A stretch of DNA of 64,000 nucleotides, from positions 62,001 through 126,000 of the forward strand of contig PVXE01000005.1 in assembly GCA_014444615.1 (NCBI GenBank). The letters run 5' to 3'. The first letter of the stretch is position 1; every line of letters starts with the position of its first letter. The notes below the pieces were generated by a model. That model saw only the letters and a program-made list of their open reading frames with translations, made no database searches and was not told the origin of the DNA. A program made the position numbers and the translations under genes. Origin of the DNA: Tagaea sp. CACIAM 22H2. Its GTDB lineage: Bacteria > Pseudomonadota > Alphaproteobacteria > CACIAM-22H2. Positions 34,039 through 49,597 of this stretch are shown here, in pieces.

Positions 34039-34712
34039 GCGACCCGGCCTTTCAGCCCGACATCGATCACGTCACGCGGCGGTGCGGGTTCGGCCGAGGC
34101 GATCGGGGCGATCGTCGTGGTGCCGCCTTGCGCGCTGGCCGCCAAGGCTTGCGCCAGCGCGTTCGCGACCTTGCCGACTTGCGGCACGCAACGCAGCACG
34201 GGTTCGGGTTGGGCGAAACGCCACGCCTTCACATGCGGCCAAAGCACGGCGTAGGCGACGTGCTGATCTTTGGCGATGGTCAACGAGATCTCGCCCGTAC
34301 CGTCCGGGCATTCGCGCATCGCCGCCGCGGCAACCTGCTTGAACGGCAGGTTGATCGTGATCGGCAAGGCGATACCCGCGCGTACGACCAGGCGCTTGTC
34401 GGTCAGCGTGTAGATCGTCGTGCGCTCGACCAGCGCCGCATAGCCGCGGAACAGGCCAAGGGCCGCGAGTGCAAGCGCCGAGAACGTGGCGGCGGACGCG
34501 GTGAGTTCGCGCAACCCCACGCCGTCCAGCAGTCCCGAAACGACGACCCATACCAGCAGCGCCATGAAATACGCCGTCAGATGGCCGAATTTCAGGAAGC
34601 GCCAAGCGAAGGCATTGGCATCGGGGCGGCCGCGCCACAACACGCGCTCGCCCGGCGGTAGATGCCGGGGCAAGCCCGGCACCGGCTCGAAGTCGAAATC
34701 ATCGTGGCTCAC
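34035..34712 (-). CDS. puhB: Photosynthetic complex assembly protein PuhB
   Basis: This 225-residue protein begins DFDFEPVPGLPRHLPPGERV, the PuhB hallmark. Two adjacent membrane spans (about 45-90) are followed by a bacterial PH-like domain (YTLTDKRLVVRAGIALPITI). PuhB is a reaction-centre assembly factor. It is coupled to puhA and puhC by ATGA overlaps. Confidence 0.92.
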   Translation of the reverse strand: MSHDDFDFEPVPGLPRHLPPGERVLWRGRPDANAFAWRFLKFGHLTAYFMALLVWVVVSGLLDGVGLRELTASAATFSALALAALGLFRGYAALVERTTIYTLTDKRLVVRAGIALPITINLPFKQVAAAAMRECPDGTGEISLTIAKDQHVAYAVLWPHVKAWRFAQPEPVLRCVPQVGKVANALAQALAASAQGGTTTIAPIASAEPAPPRDVIDVGLKGRVA

Positions 34713-35473
34713 AGCAGCGCTTCCTGTCGCAGCGGCGTGGCGTAGAGCGTGCCCGCACCGAAGTAAGCCGTGACCTTCTCCTCCTCCAGCAGCGTGATGC
34801 TGTCGGGCTTGGCCGTGCGCGGCACGCCGGCGAATTGCGCGGCAAGGATCGAATTGACGTAGATCCGCTTCTCGCCCGCCATGATGCGCGAGAACATCAC
34901 CGGCAGCAGAACGCCGGCGCCGCCGGGCAGTTCCACTTCGAAGTAGCGGAACATGACTTCCATCCGGTCGACCCAGACATCTTTCACCTTGCCGGCGACC
35001 TTGCCGTCCGCGCCCACAACCGTGAAGCCGCGCGGATCGGGATCCTCCTCGGCCACGGTGAAGCTGGGATCGGCGCGCAGCGGCACGATCTTCAGATCGC
35101 CATGTGCGGTGAGGTCCGGCTTGTCGGCGCGGCGCGCGTAAGCGCCCGGCCCCATGCCCGAGGACATCGGATCGCCGTTCGGCACCAGCGGCGCGCCGGG
35201 GAAATTGGCGAGCGGCGTGCCGTTGACCGTTTCCGGCGCTTCCTTGCGCGGCGCGTAGATGGTCGTGCCGTCGTGCAGACGGAAGACCTTCGGCGTCGGC
35301 ACCGAGGGGAAACCCTGCACGGTCACGAGGCCGGAGCGATCCGACTCAAGCGGATAGCCCTCGCGCTTGTTCTCGCGATGCAGATAGTAGATGAGACCCG
35401 CGAAGAACGCCCAGAACACGTAGAGAGCGATCTGCGCCACGTCGATATACGAAGTGACCGAACCTGCCTCCAT
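34709..35473 (-). CDS. puhA: Photosynthetic reaction centre H subunit
   Basis: This 254-residue protein has one N-terminal transmembrane helix (IALYVFWAFFAGLIYYLHRE) with the charged REGYPLE segment after it. A cytoplasmic PRC-barrel domain follows (DPRGFTVVGADGKVAGKVKD, MFRYFEVELPG). The H subunit caps the L-M core and conducts protons to QB. A ribosome site (AGGAGAAG) lies just before the ATG. It starts the puhABC group 27 nt after lhaA. Confidence 0.95.
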   Translation of the reverse strand: MEAGSVTSYIDVAQIALYVFWAFFAGLIYYLHRENKREGYPLESDRSGLVTVQGFPSVPTPKVFRLHDGTTIYAPRKEAPETVNGTPLANFPGAPLVPNGDPMSSGMGPGAYARRADKPDLTAHGDLKIVPLRADPSFTVAEEDPDPRGFTVVGADGKVAGKVKDVWVDRMEVMFRYFEVELPGGAGVLLPVMFSRIMAGEKRIYVNSILAAQFAGVPRTAKPDSITLLEEEKVTAYFGAGTLYATPLRQEALL

Positions 35474-35500
35474 GACACACTTCTCCTTTCGTCGGGTCCG

Positions 35501-36934
35501 TCAGCACGGGTGGCTGGCGAGACCGAACCTTTCCGATGGGGTTGACGTTGCGCCGCGCAAACGCCCCGCGAGCGGCCCGATGGCGGCCAGCGCGACGAAG
35601 AGCAGCAAGATTTCGAGGTGATAGACGAACGTGTAGCCGGCCCACGGCACTTGCATGGCCGAACCCAGCGCGCCGCTTGCCGCGAGCCCGCCGACCATAT
35701 CGGCGACGAAACCGCCCGCCGCGATGGCGATGCCCGCCGACGTCGCCTGAACGGCCGTCCAGGCGCCCAGCGCCAAACCGTTGCCGCCGGAGTCCGGGAA
35801 TGTCAGCACGGCGGTCAGCGTCGCAACGGTGAACAAGCCGCCGCCGAAGCCGATCGCGCAGGCACCGATCCGGAATAGCCATTGCGAGTCGAACGAGGCC
35901 GAGAAGATGACCGCGGAGAACGCGGCGATGCCCGCCATCAACCCGAACGCCGCTAGGCGGAAGGCGTCCGCGCCGCGTTCCAAGCGCCGGGCGGCAAGCG
36001 CGAAGGCCGCGAGCGCGCCGAGTGCCGCCAGCGCGGTCAACTCGGTCGTATCGCCGACCGACATATGCAGCACCTGCCCGCCATAGGGTTCGAGCAAGAT
36101 GTCCTGCATGCCGAAGGCGGCGGTGCCCATTCCGACTGCGACGAGCAACCGACGCAGACCCGGCACGGCGGCGAAGCGCGCCCAGGCTTGCGCGAAATCA
36201 GGATGTTTCTCGTCGTGGCGCGTACGCGAGGGATCGCGGGCTTCCTGCTTCCACAACGCGACAACGTTGAGGATCAGCGTCACGACGGCGGCACCCTGGA
36301 TCGTTTGGATCAGGCGCATCGGGTCGAAATCGCGAAGCAGGAAGCCGAACACAGCGCCACTCGCGACCGTGCCGAGCAGCAGCATCACGTAAAGCAAGGC
36401 GATTGCGCGCGGACGCTTATCGGCCGGCGCCAGATCGCCCGCCAAGGCGAGCCCCGCCGTTTGCGCCATCGCCAAACCTGCGCCGACCAGCAGAAACGCG
36501 ATCGCCGCGCCGATATGGCCGACCCAGACCGGGCCTTCGCCCGTGCCCGACAGCACGAGCAGCGCGAAGGGCATGATCGCGAAACCGCCGAACTGCAACA
36601 GCGTGCCCGTCCACACGAAGGGCACGCGCCGCCAGCCGAGGAACGAGCGATGCGTGTCGGAGCGGAAGCCGATCAGCGCGCGCAAGGGCGCAAAGACCAG
36701 CGGCAGCGCCACCATCGCGGCGACGAGTGCGACCGACACCTCCATCTCGACGACCAGCACGCGATTGAGCGTGCCGTTGAGCAATACGACCGCCATGCCG
36801 CAAGAGATCTGGAACAGCGACAGGCGCAGCAACCGGCCCAACGGCAAGTCGGCGCTCGCCGCATCCGCGAAGGGCAAGAAGCGCGGCCCCAGCGCAGCCC
36901 AGATCCAAGCGAAACGGCGGCCGACGGAGATCAT
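35501..36934 (-). CDS. lhaA: LH1 assembly protein LhaA (PucC-family MFS)
   Basis: This 477-residue membrane protein of the BCH/PucC branch of the major facilitator superfamily has about 12 spans. It carries LRLSLFQISCGMAVVLLNGT and NRVLVVEMEV, the conserved helix-1 region of the family, then LRALIGFRSDTHRSFLGWRR and LLEPYGGQVLHMSVGDTT. LhaA promotes LH1 antenna assembly around the reaction centre, perhaps by delivering bacteriochlorophyll. Its place just upstream of puhA is the classic one. It overlaps bchM by 4 nt. Confidence 0.92.
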   Translation of the reverse strand: MISVGRRFAWIWAALGPRFLPFADAASADLPLGRLLRLSLFQISCGMAVVLLNGTLNRVLVVEMEVSVALVAAMVALPLVFAPLRALIGFRSDTHRSFLGWRRVPFVWTGTLLQFGGFAIMPFALLVLSGTGEGPVWVGHIGAAIAFLLVGAGLAMAQTAGLALAGDLAPADKRPRAIALLYVMLLLGTVASGAVFGFLLRDFDPMRLIQTIQGAAVVTLILNVVALWKQEARDPSRTRHDEKHPDFAQAWARFAAVPGLRRLLVAVGMGTAAFGMQDILLEPYGGQVLHMSVGDTTELTALAALGALAAFALAARRLERGADAFRLAAFGLMAGIAAFSAVIFSASFDSQWLFRIGACAIGFGGGLFTVATLTAVLTFPDSGGNGLALGAWTAVQATSAGIAIAAGGFVADMVGGLAASGALGSAMQVPWAGYTFVYHLEILLLFVALAAIGPLAGRLRGATSTPSERFGLASHPC

Positions 36935-37634
36935 GCGCGCGCGATCTCCATCGCTTGGGATTGATAGAACCCGCTGGCGATGTGCTGCGTGCGCCCGGTG
37001 CGCCAGCCGGCAAGCTCGGCCGATTTCGTCAGCGACGAAACCAGGCTATCGGGGCGAACCGGCTCGATCGCCGGGGCGCGGTCGCCGCGCGGGAACAGGC
37101 GCCCGACCGCATGCATGACCGCAAGGGCCGGCGTGCGCGGGGCGAAGGTGAATACGATATTGCCGCGCGTGGCACCGGCGAAGGCGCCGAGCACGCGCAC
37201 CGCGTCGTCCATCCGGTAGTGGATCAGCGAGTCCATCGCCACGACGGCGTCGAACGGACCCATCGCGGCGGCGGCGGCCATGTCGCCCACACGGAACTCG
37301 ATCTTGCCGTGGCCCAGATCGCGCGGTGCGCGTTCCTGGGCGAGCGCGATGAGCGTGGGCGACAGATCGACCGCGATGACATGCGCGCCGCGCCGTGCCG
37401 CTTCCACCGCCAAGGCGCCGGTGCCGCAACCCGCGTCGAGAATGCGCGCCCCGCGCAGATCGCCCGGCAGCCAGTTCAGCAGCGTCGCGCGCATGCGATC
37501 GCGACCCGCGCGCACCGTGGCGCGAATGCGCCCCACCGGCGCATCCGACGTCAGGCGCGTCCAGGCCTGCACGGCGGTGCGGTCGAAATAGGTTTCGATG
37601 CGGTCGCGGGCTTCGCGATAGGTCAAGGTATGCA

Positions 37635-37635
<1 letters not shown>
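36931..37635 (-). CDS. bchM: Mg-protoporphyrin IX O-methyltransferase
   Basis: This 234-residue SAM-dependent methyltransferase has motif I ILDAGCGTGALAVEAARRG and motif II GPFDAVVAMDSLIHY. YREARDRIETYFDRTAVQAW at the N-terminus is characteristic of BchM/ChlM. It methylates the C13 propionate of Mg-protoporphyrin, giving the AcsF substrate. The ATG at 37635 shares one base with the bchL stop (TGATG), giving tight coupling. Confidence 0.93.
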
Positions 37636-42236
<4,601 letters not shown>

Positions 42237-42262
<26 letters not shown>

Positions 42263-43802
42263 CGTAAAGCGTCTCCACGGTGATGAGGCGAACGCCGCGT
42301 TCGCGCGCGTAGGTTTCGCAGTTCCGGCGGGCCTTGCCGCGCACGAAGAACGGAATTTTCTTGAGTTCGAGCTCCGCCTCGCTCGCCCAGGCGAGGATCG
42401 CGTCGCTCGTTGCCGTTTGCGGCGGGACGGCGCTGGCGACGAGTTTCGCGGCGCTTTCGGTCGGGGCGGCCTTGGCGCCCAAATGCGACGGGGCCGCACG
42501 ATCGTTGAACTCGAAATCCTCGCGGAACATCGCCAGCAGATGTTCCTCCAGCCCCATCATCAGCGGATGGATCCAGGTGTCGAACAGCACGTTCGCACCT
42601 TCATGCCCCATCTGTGGCGAGTAGCGCGCGGGGAAATCCTGCACATGGACGGGTGCGGAGATGACGGCGCACGGCACGCCCAGGCGCTTGGCGATATGCC
42701 GCTCCATTTGCGTGCCGAGCACCAATTCGGGCTGGGCCGCGGCGATGGCAGCTTCGACATCTAGATAATCGTCGGTGATCAGCGCTTCGATGCCGTAGCG
42801 CTGGGCGGCGGCGCGCGTCTCGCGCGCGAACTCGCGCGAATAGGTGCCCAAACCCACAACGTCGAAGCCGATTTCCTCGGCCGCGATCCGCGCGGCGGCG
42901 ATGGCATGCGTCGCGTCGCCGAACACGAAGACACGCTTGCCGGTGAGATAGCCGGAGTCGACCGATTTCGCGTACCACTCGGACCGCGCGGCATCGCCGC
43001 CCTGCCCCAAGGCCGGATCGACACCCGCAAGGGCCGCGACCTCCGCGACGAACTCCGCGGTCGCCAAGCGGCCGATCGGAACGGTGCGCGTATAGGGCCG
43101 ACCGAATTTACGTTCCAGCCATTGCGCCGCCGGTAGTGCAATTTCGGGATAGAGGACGACGTTGAAATCGGCCTCGCCCAGCTTGACGAGATCGGCGGGC
43201 GAAGCGCCCAGCGGCGCCACGATCGATACCTCGATCCCCATTTTGCGCAGCAGCGCCGAAATCTCCGCGACGTCGTCGCGATGGCGGAAGCCCAGCGCCG
43301 TGGGGCCGAGAATGTTGCAGGTCGGCGCACGGCCCGCCGCGCGCGGCGGCACGACGGGTGCGCCACCGGCGAGCCCGCGCACGAGACGATAGAACGTCTC
43401 GGCCGCACCCCAGTTTTCCTTCTTCTGATAGGCCGGCAGCTCGAGCGCGACGACCGGGATCGGCAGGCCCAGCGTGCGGGCCAAGCCGCCCGGATCGTCC
43501 TGGATCAGTTCGGCGGTGCACGACGCGCCGACGATCATCGCCGTTGGCCGGAAGCGCTCATAGGCTTCGCGCGCCGCCGTCTTGAACAATTCCGCCGTAT
43601 CGCCGCCCAAATCGCGGGCCTGAAAGGTCGTGTAGGTGACCGGCGGGCGGCGATCGCGCCGTTCGATCATGGTGAACAGCAGATCGGCGTAAGTGTCGCC
43701 CTGGGGTGCATGCAGCACGTAATGCAGATCGCGCATCGCGGTCGCCACGCGCATGGCGCCGATATGCGGCGGACCTTCATATGTCCAAAGGGTAAGTTGC
43801 AT
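42237..43802 (-). CDS. bchB: Protochlorophyllide reductase subunit B
   Basis: This 521-residue subunit of dark-operative protochlorophyllide reductase has Asp36 in [13 protein letters not shown], matching the aspartate that completes the NB-cluster ligation in Rhodobacter. [20 protein letters not shown] is conserved, and a C-terminal light-independent-reductase helical domain ([20 protein letters not shown]) is present. It starts 4 nt after the bchN stop and overlaps bchH by 26 nt. It pairs with BchN. Confidence 0.95.
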
Positions 43803-43806
43803 GGCG

Positions 43807-46083
<2,277 letters not shown>

Positions 46084-47532
46084 GTGATGAAACGCGCTGA
46101 CCCAAAGGAATCGCGCCGGATGTTCGAGTTCGCTACGCCTACGAAGACCTTCGAAGGCCTGTCGGCGGCCACCGCCGCGCGTCTGGTTTCGGCGGCGTGC
46201 GACATGGTGCTCTCGATCGACGGCCGCGACATTGTGCGCGACGTCAGCATCCGTCCGCCGGGACTCGGCGAGCAATTCGGGCAGCCCGAAAAATGGATCG
46301 GCAAGCGTTTGTCCGATCTCGTCACGTCCGAAAGCCGTGCGAAAATCGCGATAATGTTGCGCGAAGCGGCCGACGGCCTCGAGCCGAAATGGCGTCACGT
46401 CAATTATCCGACGCGCAAAGGGGCGGATATTCCCATTCAGCACGCCGCCGTTGCGCTGCCTGAAAGTGGCCGCACCCTTGTCTTCGGGCGCGATCTGCGC
46501 GGCGTCTCGGCCTTGCAGCAGCGTCTGACCGACGCGCAATTCGCGATGGAACGCGACCTGTCGCGCGTACGGAAGACCGAAACCCGCTATCGCCTGCTGT
46601 TCCAGAATTCGCCCAACGCGATCCTGATTCTCGAACAGCCCAGCGGCAAGGTCGCGGAAGCCAATCTGGCCGCCCAAGGCTTGCTGGGCGCCGCGCTGAA
46701 GCGTGGCATCTCGCGCGGATTCGTCGATCTGCTGTCCGCCGGCGGCCGCAAAAACTTCGAAAGCGCCGTCGCACGCATGCGCGCCACCGGCCGCGAGCAG
46801 ATCGCCGCCGTCGAAATGGCGGGCGACAAAGGCGCGCTGAACGTGACGATCTCCACCGTCGGTGACGCACCCGACGCGCCGCTATTCGTCGCAATCGCCA
46901 AGGCCGCCAACGGCGCCGGAACGGCGAACGGGCGCAACGGCGCGATCGAACCGTCGGCGGATTCGCCCGACGGCCTCGTCGTCGCCCATACCGACGGCAA
47001 TCTTATTCAGGCGAATCCGGCATTCATGCAGTTCGCACAGGTCTCGTCCGCGGAGGTCGCGACCGGCCATCCGCTGGAACGCTGGATTGGCCGCGACGGC
47101 GTGGATTGCGACGTGCTGCTCGCCAATTTGCGCCAGCGCGGGCATGTGCGGAACTTCGCGACCGTGCTGCGCGGCGACAAGGGGATGCTGACGGACGTCG
47201 AGATCAACGGCGTTCTGCAAGGCCGCGGCAAGGATGCGCGCATCGTGCTCGCGGTGCGCAGCGTCGAAGGGCGCATCGCCCCGCCCGGCGCCGCGGGGTC
47301 GGGATCGCGCTCGCCCGAACAGCTCGTCGAGCTGATCGGCCGCGTCTCGCTCAAGGATCTCGTGCGCGAGTCGACCGACGCGATCGAGAAGATGTGTATC
47401 GAAGCCGCGTTGGAATTAACGGGCGACAATCGCGCCTCGGCGGCGGAAATGCTCGGCCTTAGCCGTCAAAGCCTTTACGTGAAACTCCGCCGCTACGCGC
47501 TCGACGATCCCAGCGACGTCGAGAATGACTGA
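46084..47532 (+). CDS. ppsR: Transcriptional regulator PpsR/CrtJ
   Basis: This 482-residue regulator has an N-terminal PAS-like region (about 25-140), a coiled-coil Q-linker (LQQRLTDAQFAMERDLSRVR), two further PAS domains (RYRLLFQNSPNAILIL and PDGLVVAHTDGNLIQANPAF) and a C-terminal Fis-type HTH (ASAAEMLGLSRQSLYVKLRR). Cys438 in EKMCIEAALEL lies where the redox-active cysteine of CrtJ/PpsR sits. It represses bch and other pigment genes in air or light. It overlaps bchG by 8 nt. Candidate targets are boxes near 45.8, 48.6 and 62.4 kb. Confidence 0.94.
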   Translation: MMKRADPKESRRMFEFATPTKTFEGLSAATAARLVSAACDMVLSIDGRDIVRDVSIRPPGLGEQFGQPEKWIGKRLSDLVTSESRAKIAIMLREAADGLEPKWRHVNYPTRKGADIPIQHAAVALPESGRTLVFGRDLRGVSALQQRLTDAQFAMERDLSRVRKTETRYRLLFQNSPNAILILEQPSGKVAEANLAAQGLLGAALKRGISRGFVDLLSAGGRKNFESAVARMRATGREQIAAVEMAGDKGALNVTISTVGDAPDAPLFVAIAKAANGAGTANGRNGAIEPSADSPDGLVVAHTDGNLIQANPAFMQFAQVSSAEVATGHPLERWIGRDGVDCDVLLANLRQRGHVRNFATVLRGDKGMLTDVEINGVLQGRGKDARIVLAVRSVEGRIAPPGAAGSGSRSPEQLVELIGRVSLKDLVRESTDAIEKMCIEAALELTGDNRASAAEMLGLSRQSLYVKLRRYALDDPSDVEND

Positions 47533-48421
47533 CACGCCGCAGAACGTATCGGCGCTGCCGCGACCGTCGGCGATTCTCGAACTTTTCAAACCGATCACCT
47601 GGTTCGCGTCGATGTGGGCCTATGCCTGCGGCGTCGTTTCCGCCGGCCGGCCGATCTTCGAAGCGCCCGGGCTGGTCATCCTCGGCATCGTGCTGTGCGG
47701 TCCGCTGGTCTGCGCGACAAGCCAGGCCGTCAACGATTGGTTCGATCGCCATGTCGACGCGATCAACGAACCGATGCGCCCGATCCCGTCCGGCCGAATC
47801 CCCGGTAATTGGGGGCTTTACATCGCGATCGGCTGGACGATCGTTTCGCTGGGCGTGGGCTGGTTGCTCGGCGACTGGGGCTTCTACGCGACTTGCGTCG
47901 GCTTGGCGCTCGCTTGGGCCTATAGCGCGCCGCCGTTTCGGTTGAAGCGCAACGGCTGGTACGGCAACTCGGCCGTCGCAGTCTGCTACGAAGGCCTGCC
48001 CTGGATCACCGGTGCGGCCGTCATGGGCGCCGCGATGCCCGATGCGAAAATCCTCGCTTTCGCGGCGCTTTATAGCGTCGGCGCACACGGCATCATGACG
48101 CTCAACGACTTCAAATCGATCGAAGGCGATTTGAAGATGGGAATCGGCTCGTTGCCCGCGCGTCTGGGCGTCGCGCGCGCGGCCAAGGTCGCCTGCGCTT
48201 TCATGGCATTGCCGCAAGCCGCCGCAATTCTGCTGTTGCTGTATTGGGGACATCCGTTCGCGGCGATCGCGGTAATCGCGGCGCTCGGCATCCAATTGCT
48301 GCTGATGATGCGTCTATTGGCAGCGCCGGCGGCGCGCGCGCCTTGGTACAACGCCACCGGCACGGGACTCTACGTGCTCGGCATGATGGCCTGCGCCATC
48401 GCGATCGGCGCGAGCGATTAA
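47525..48421 (+). CDS. bchG: Bacteriochlorophyll synthase (bacteriochlorophyllide geranylgeranyltransferase)
   Basis: This 298-residue UbiA-family prenyltransferase has about eight membrane spans. The prenyl-diphosphate Asp motifs are NDWFDRHVDA (first) and NDFKSIEGD (second, TLNDFKSIEGDL). MWAYACGVVS near the start and NEPMRPIPSG are typical of ChlG/BchG. It esterifies bacteriochlorophyllide with geranylgeranyl diphosphate; BchP then reduces the tail. Its start lies inside the ppsR C-terminus. Confidence 0.94.
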   Translation: MTDTPQNVSALPRPSAILELFKPITWFASMWAYACGVVSAGRPIFEAPGLVILGIVLCGPLVCATSQAVNDWFDRHVDAINEPMRPIPSGRIPGNWGLYIAIGWTIVSLGVGWLLGDWGFYATCVGLALAWAYSAPPFRLKRNGWYGNSAVAVCYEGLPWITGAAVMGAAMPDAKILAFAALYSVGAHGIMTLNDFKSIEGDLKMGIGSLPARLGVARAAKVACAFMALPQAAAILLLLYWGHPFAAIAVIAALGIQLLLMMRLLAAPAARAPWYNATGTGLYVLGMMACAIAIGASD

Positions 48422-48554
48422 ATTTCACGCTACGCGTGCGCTGCGGAATCGAATTATTTTTCGGGGTACATCGGTATTGCTTCGGCACACGTCGCGCGGG
48501 AGTGCCAAATCAAAGCGCGCGCAAAACCAATGCGATGGGGCTGCGGCATTAGAT

Positions 48555-48572
48555 TGTCTACCCGCGTTGACG
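48555..48572. promoter_or_regulatory. PpsR/CrtJ-type box upstream of ppaA, distal
   Basis: TGTC-TACCCGCGTT-GACG matches TGTC-N10-GACA except for the last base and includes a TTGACG hexamer. A second box lies 43 bp downstream. Confidence 0.6.
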
Positions 48573-48615
48573 GATTTGCTGCATAGTCGAACAAGACCTC
48601 TACAACCCAAAAAAG

Positions 48616-48633
48616 TGTAAGCCTTGCTTGACA
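48616..48633. promoter_or_regulatory. PpsR/CrtJ-type box upstream of ppaA, proximal
   Basis: TGTAAGCCTTGCTTGACA is an exact TGT-N12-ACA match ending in a perfect TTGACA, so it could also form the -35 of the ppaA promoter. No good -10 is seen 17 bp downstream. Confidence 0.65.
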
Positions 48634-48733
48634 TTCCGCAGATATCGGGCGACGCTTCTTCCGGGAGCCTGCCAAGTCCGTCTACGACCGCTAAATCGCG
48701 GCGAACGGCACGGCGGCCAAGGGGAGCGGCACA

Positions 48734-49573
48734 ATGCGGGCGTTTGCTTCAGCGGGTGCCATCGTCGAAAGTGGTGGAGCGTTTTTCTCGGGCGTCAGAC
48801 CGATCGACACCGCGCGGCGGCGGCGCGCGATCGAAATCCTGCTGGAGCAGGCCGTGATCCCCCAACTTCTGCGAGCAAATTCGGAATCGATCGCCGGTGC
48901 CGCGCCCGAGTTCGCGCGCGTCGACGTCGAAGCGTTCGCAGATACGACGCTGAGCGCGGATGAGCGCGCGGCGGCCGACTATATCAACCGGCTGCTCGCG
49001 GCCGGCGCGCCGATCGACCGGCTCTATCTCTCTCTGCTCGCCCCTGCCGCGCGCCTGCTCGGCGAGCGCTGGGTGGACGACACGCTCGATTTCGTTCAAG
49101 TAACGACCGGCGTGGCGCGGCTTCAGATGCTGCTGCACGAGTTACGGCCGCACTTCGTGGCCGGTGCCGCGAACAGCACACGCCGCGCTTTGATCGTGCC
49201 GGCACCGGGCGAACGGCATGTTTTCGGCCCGATGATGATCGCCGATTACCTTGCGCGTGCCGGATGGTCGACGAGCTGGGAGTCCGACACGACTTCGGCC
49301 GTCATCGCGCGGCGCGTGCGCGAGGATTCGATCGAAATGCTCGGGCTTTCTTGCGCCTCGGAGCGGCATCTGAGCGCCCTCGAGCGCTGCATCAAAGCGG
49401 CGCGGCACGCGGCACGCGGACACAAACTCGCCGTACTCGTCGGCGGCTGCGTTTTCGACGACAAGCCGCAACTCGCGCAAGACATCGGCGCCGACGCCAC
49501 CGCAATCGATGGGCCGCACGCGGTCGCCGCGGCGGATCGCCTGGTTCCGGCACGCCGCAAACTTGATATCTGA
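48734..49573 (+). CDS. ppaA: PpaA/AerR-type cobalamin-binding antirepressor
   Basis: This 279-residue protein has a helical N-terminal half (TTLSADERAAADYINRLL, LLGERWVDDTLDFVQVTTGV) and a C-terminal B12-binding Rossmann-like domain. Its cobalamin-ligand motif reads GERHVFGPMM (His162), the ExHxxG form seen in AerR/PpaA rather than the DxHxxG of methionine synthase. Such proteins bind B12 and modulate PpsR/CrtJ. Here the gene is separated from ppsR by bchG and has its own PpsR-type boxes, so the pair may form a feedback loop. Confidence 0.85.
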   Translation: MRAFASAGAIVESGGAFFSGVRPIDTARRRRAIEILLEQAVIPQLLRANSESIAGAAPEFARVDVEAFADTTLSADERAAADYINRLLAAGAPIDRLYLSLLAPAARLLGERWVDDTLDFVQVTTGVARLQMLLHELRPHFVAGAANSTRRALIVPAPGERHVFGPMMIADYLARAGWSTSWESDTTSAVIARRVREDSIEMLGLSCASERHLSALERCIKAARHAARGHKLAVLVGGCVFDDKPQLAQDIGADATAIDGPHAVAAADRLVPARRKLDI

Positions 49574-49597
49574 ATTTCCGCGTCCCGCGCGGAAGGA

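Larger units (their letters stand above)
48422..48733. other. 312-bp intergenic region upstream of ppaA
   Basis: The gap contains no supportable gene. Its first half is AT-rich; the second half carries two PpsR-type boxes at 48555-48572 and 48616-48633. A GGGGAG ribosome site precedes the ppaA ATG. No clear terminator for bchG is visible, so read-through from bchG is possible. Confidence 0.6.
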
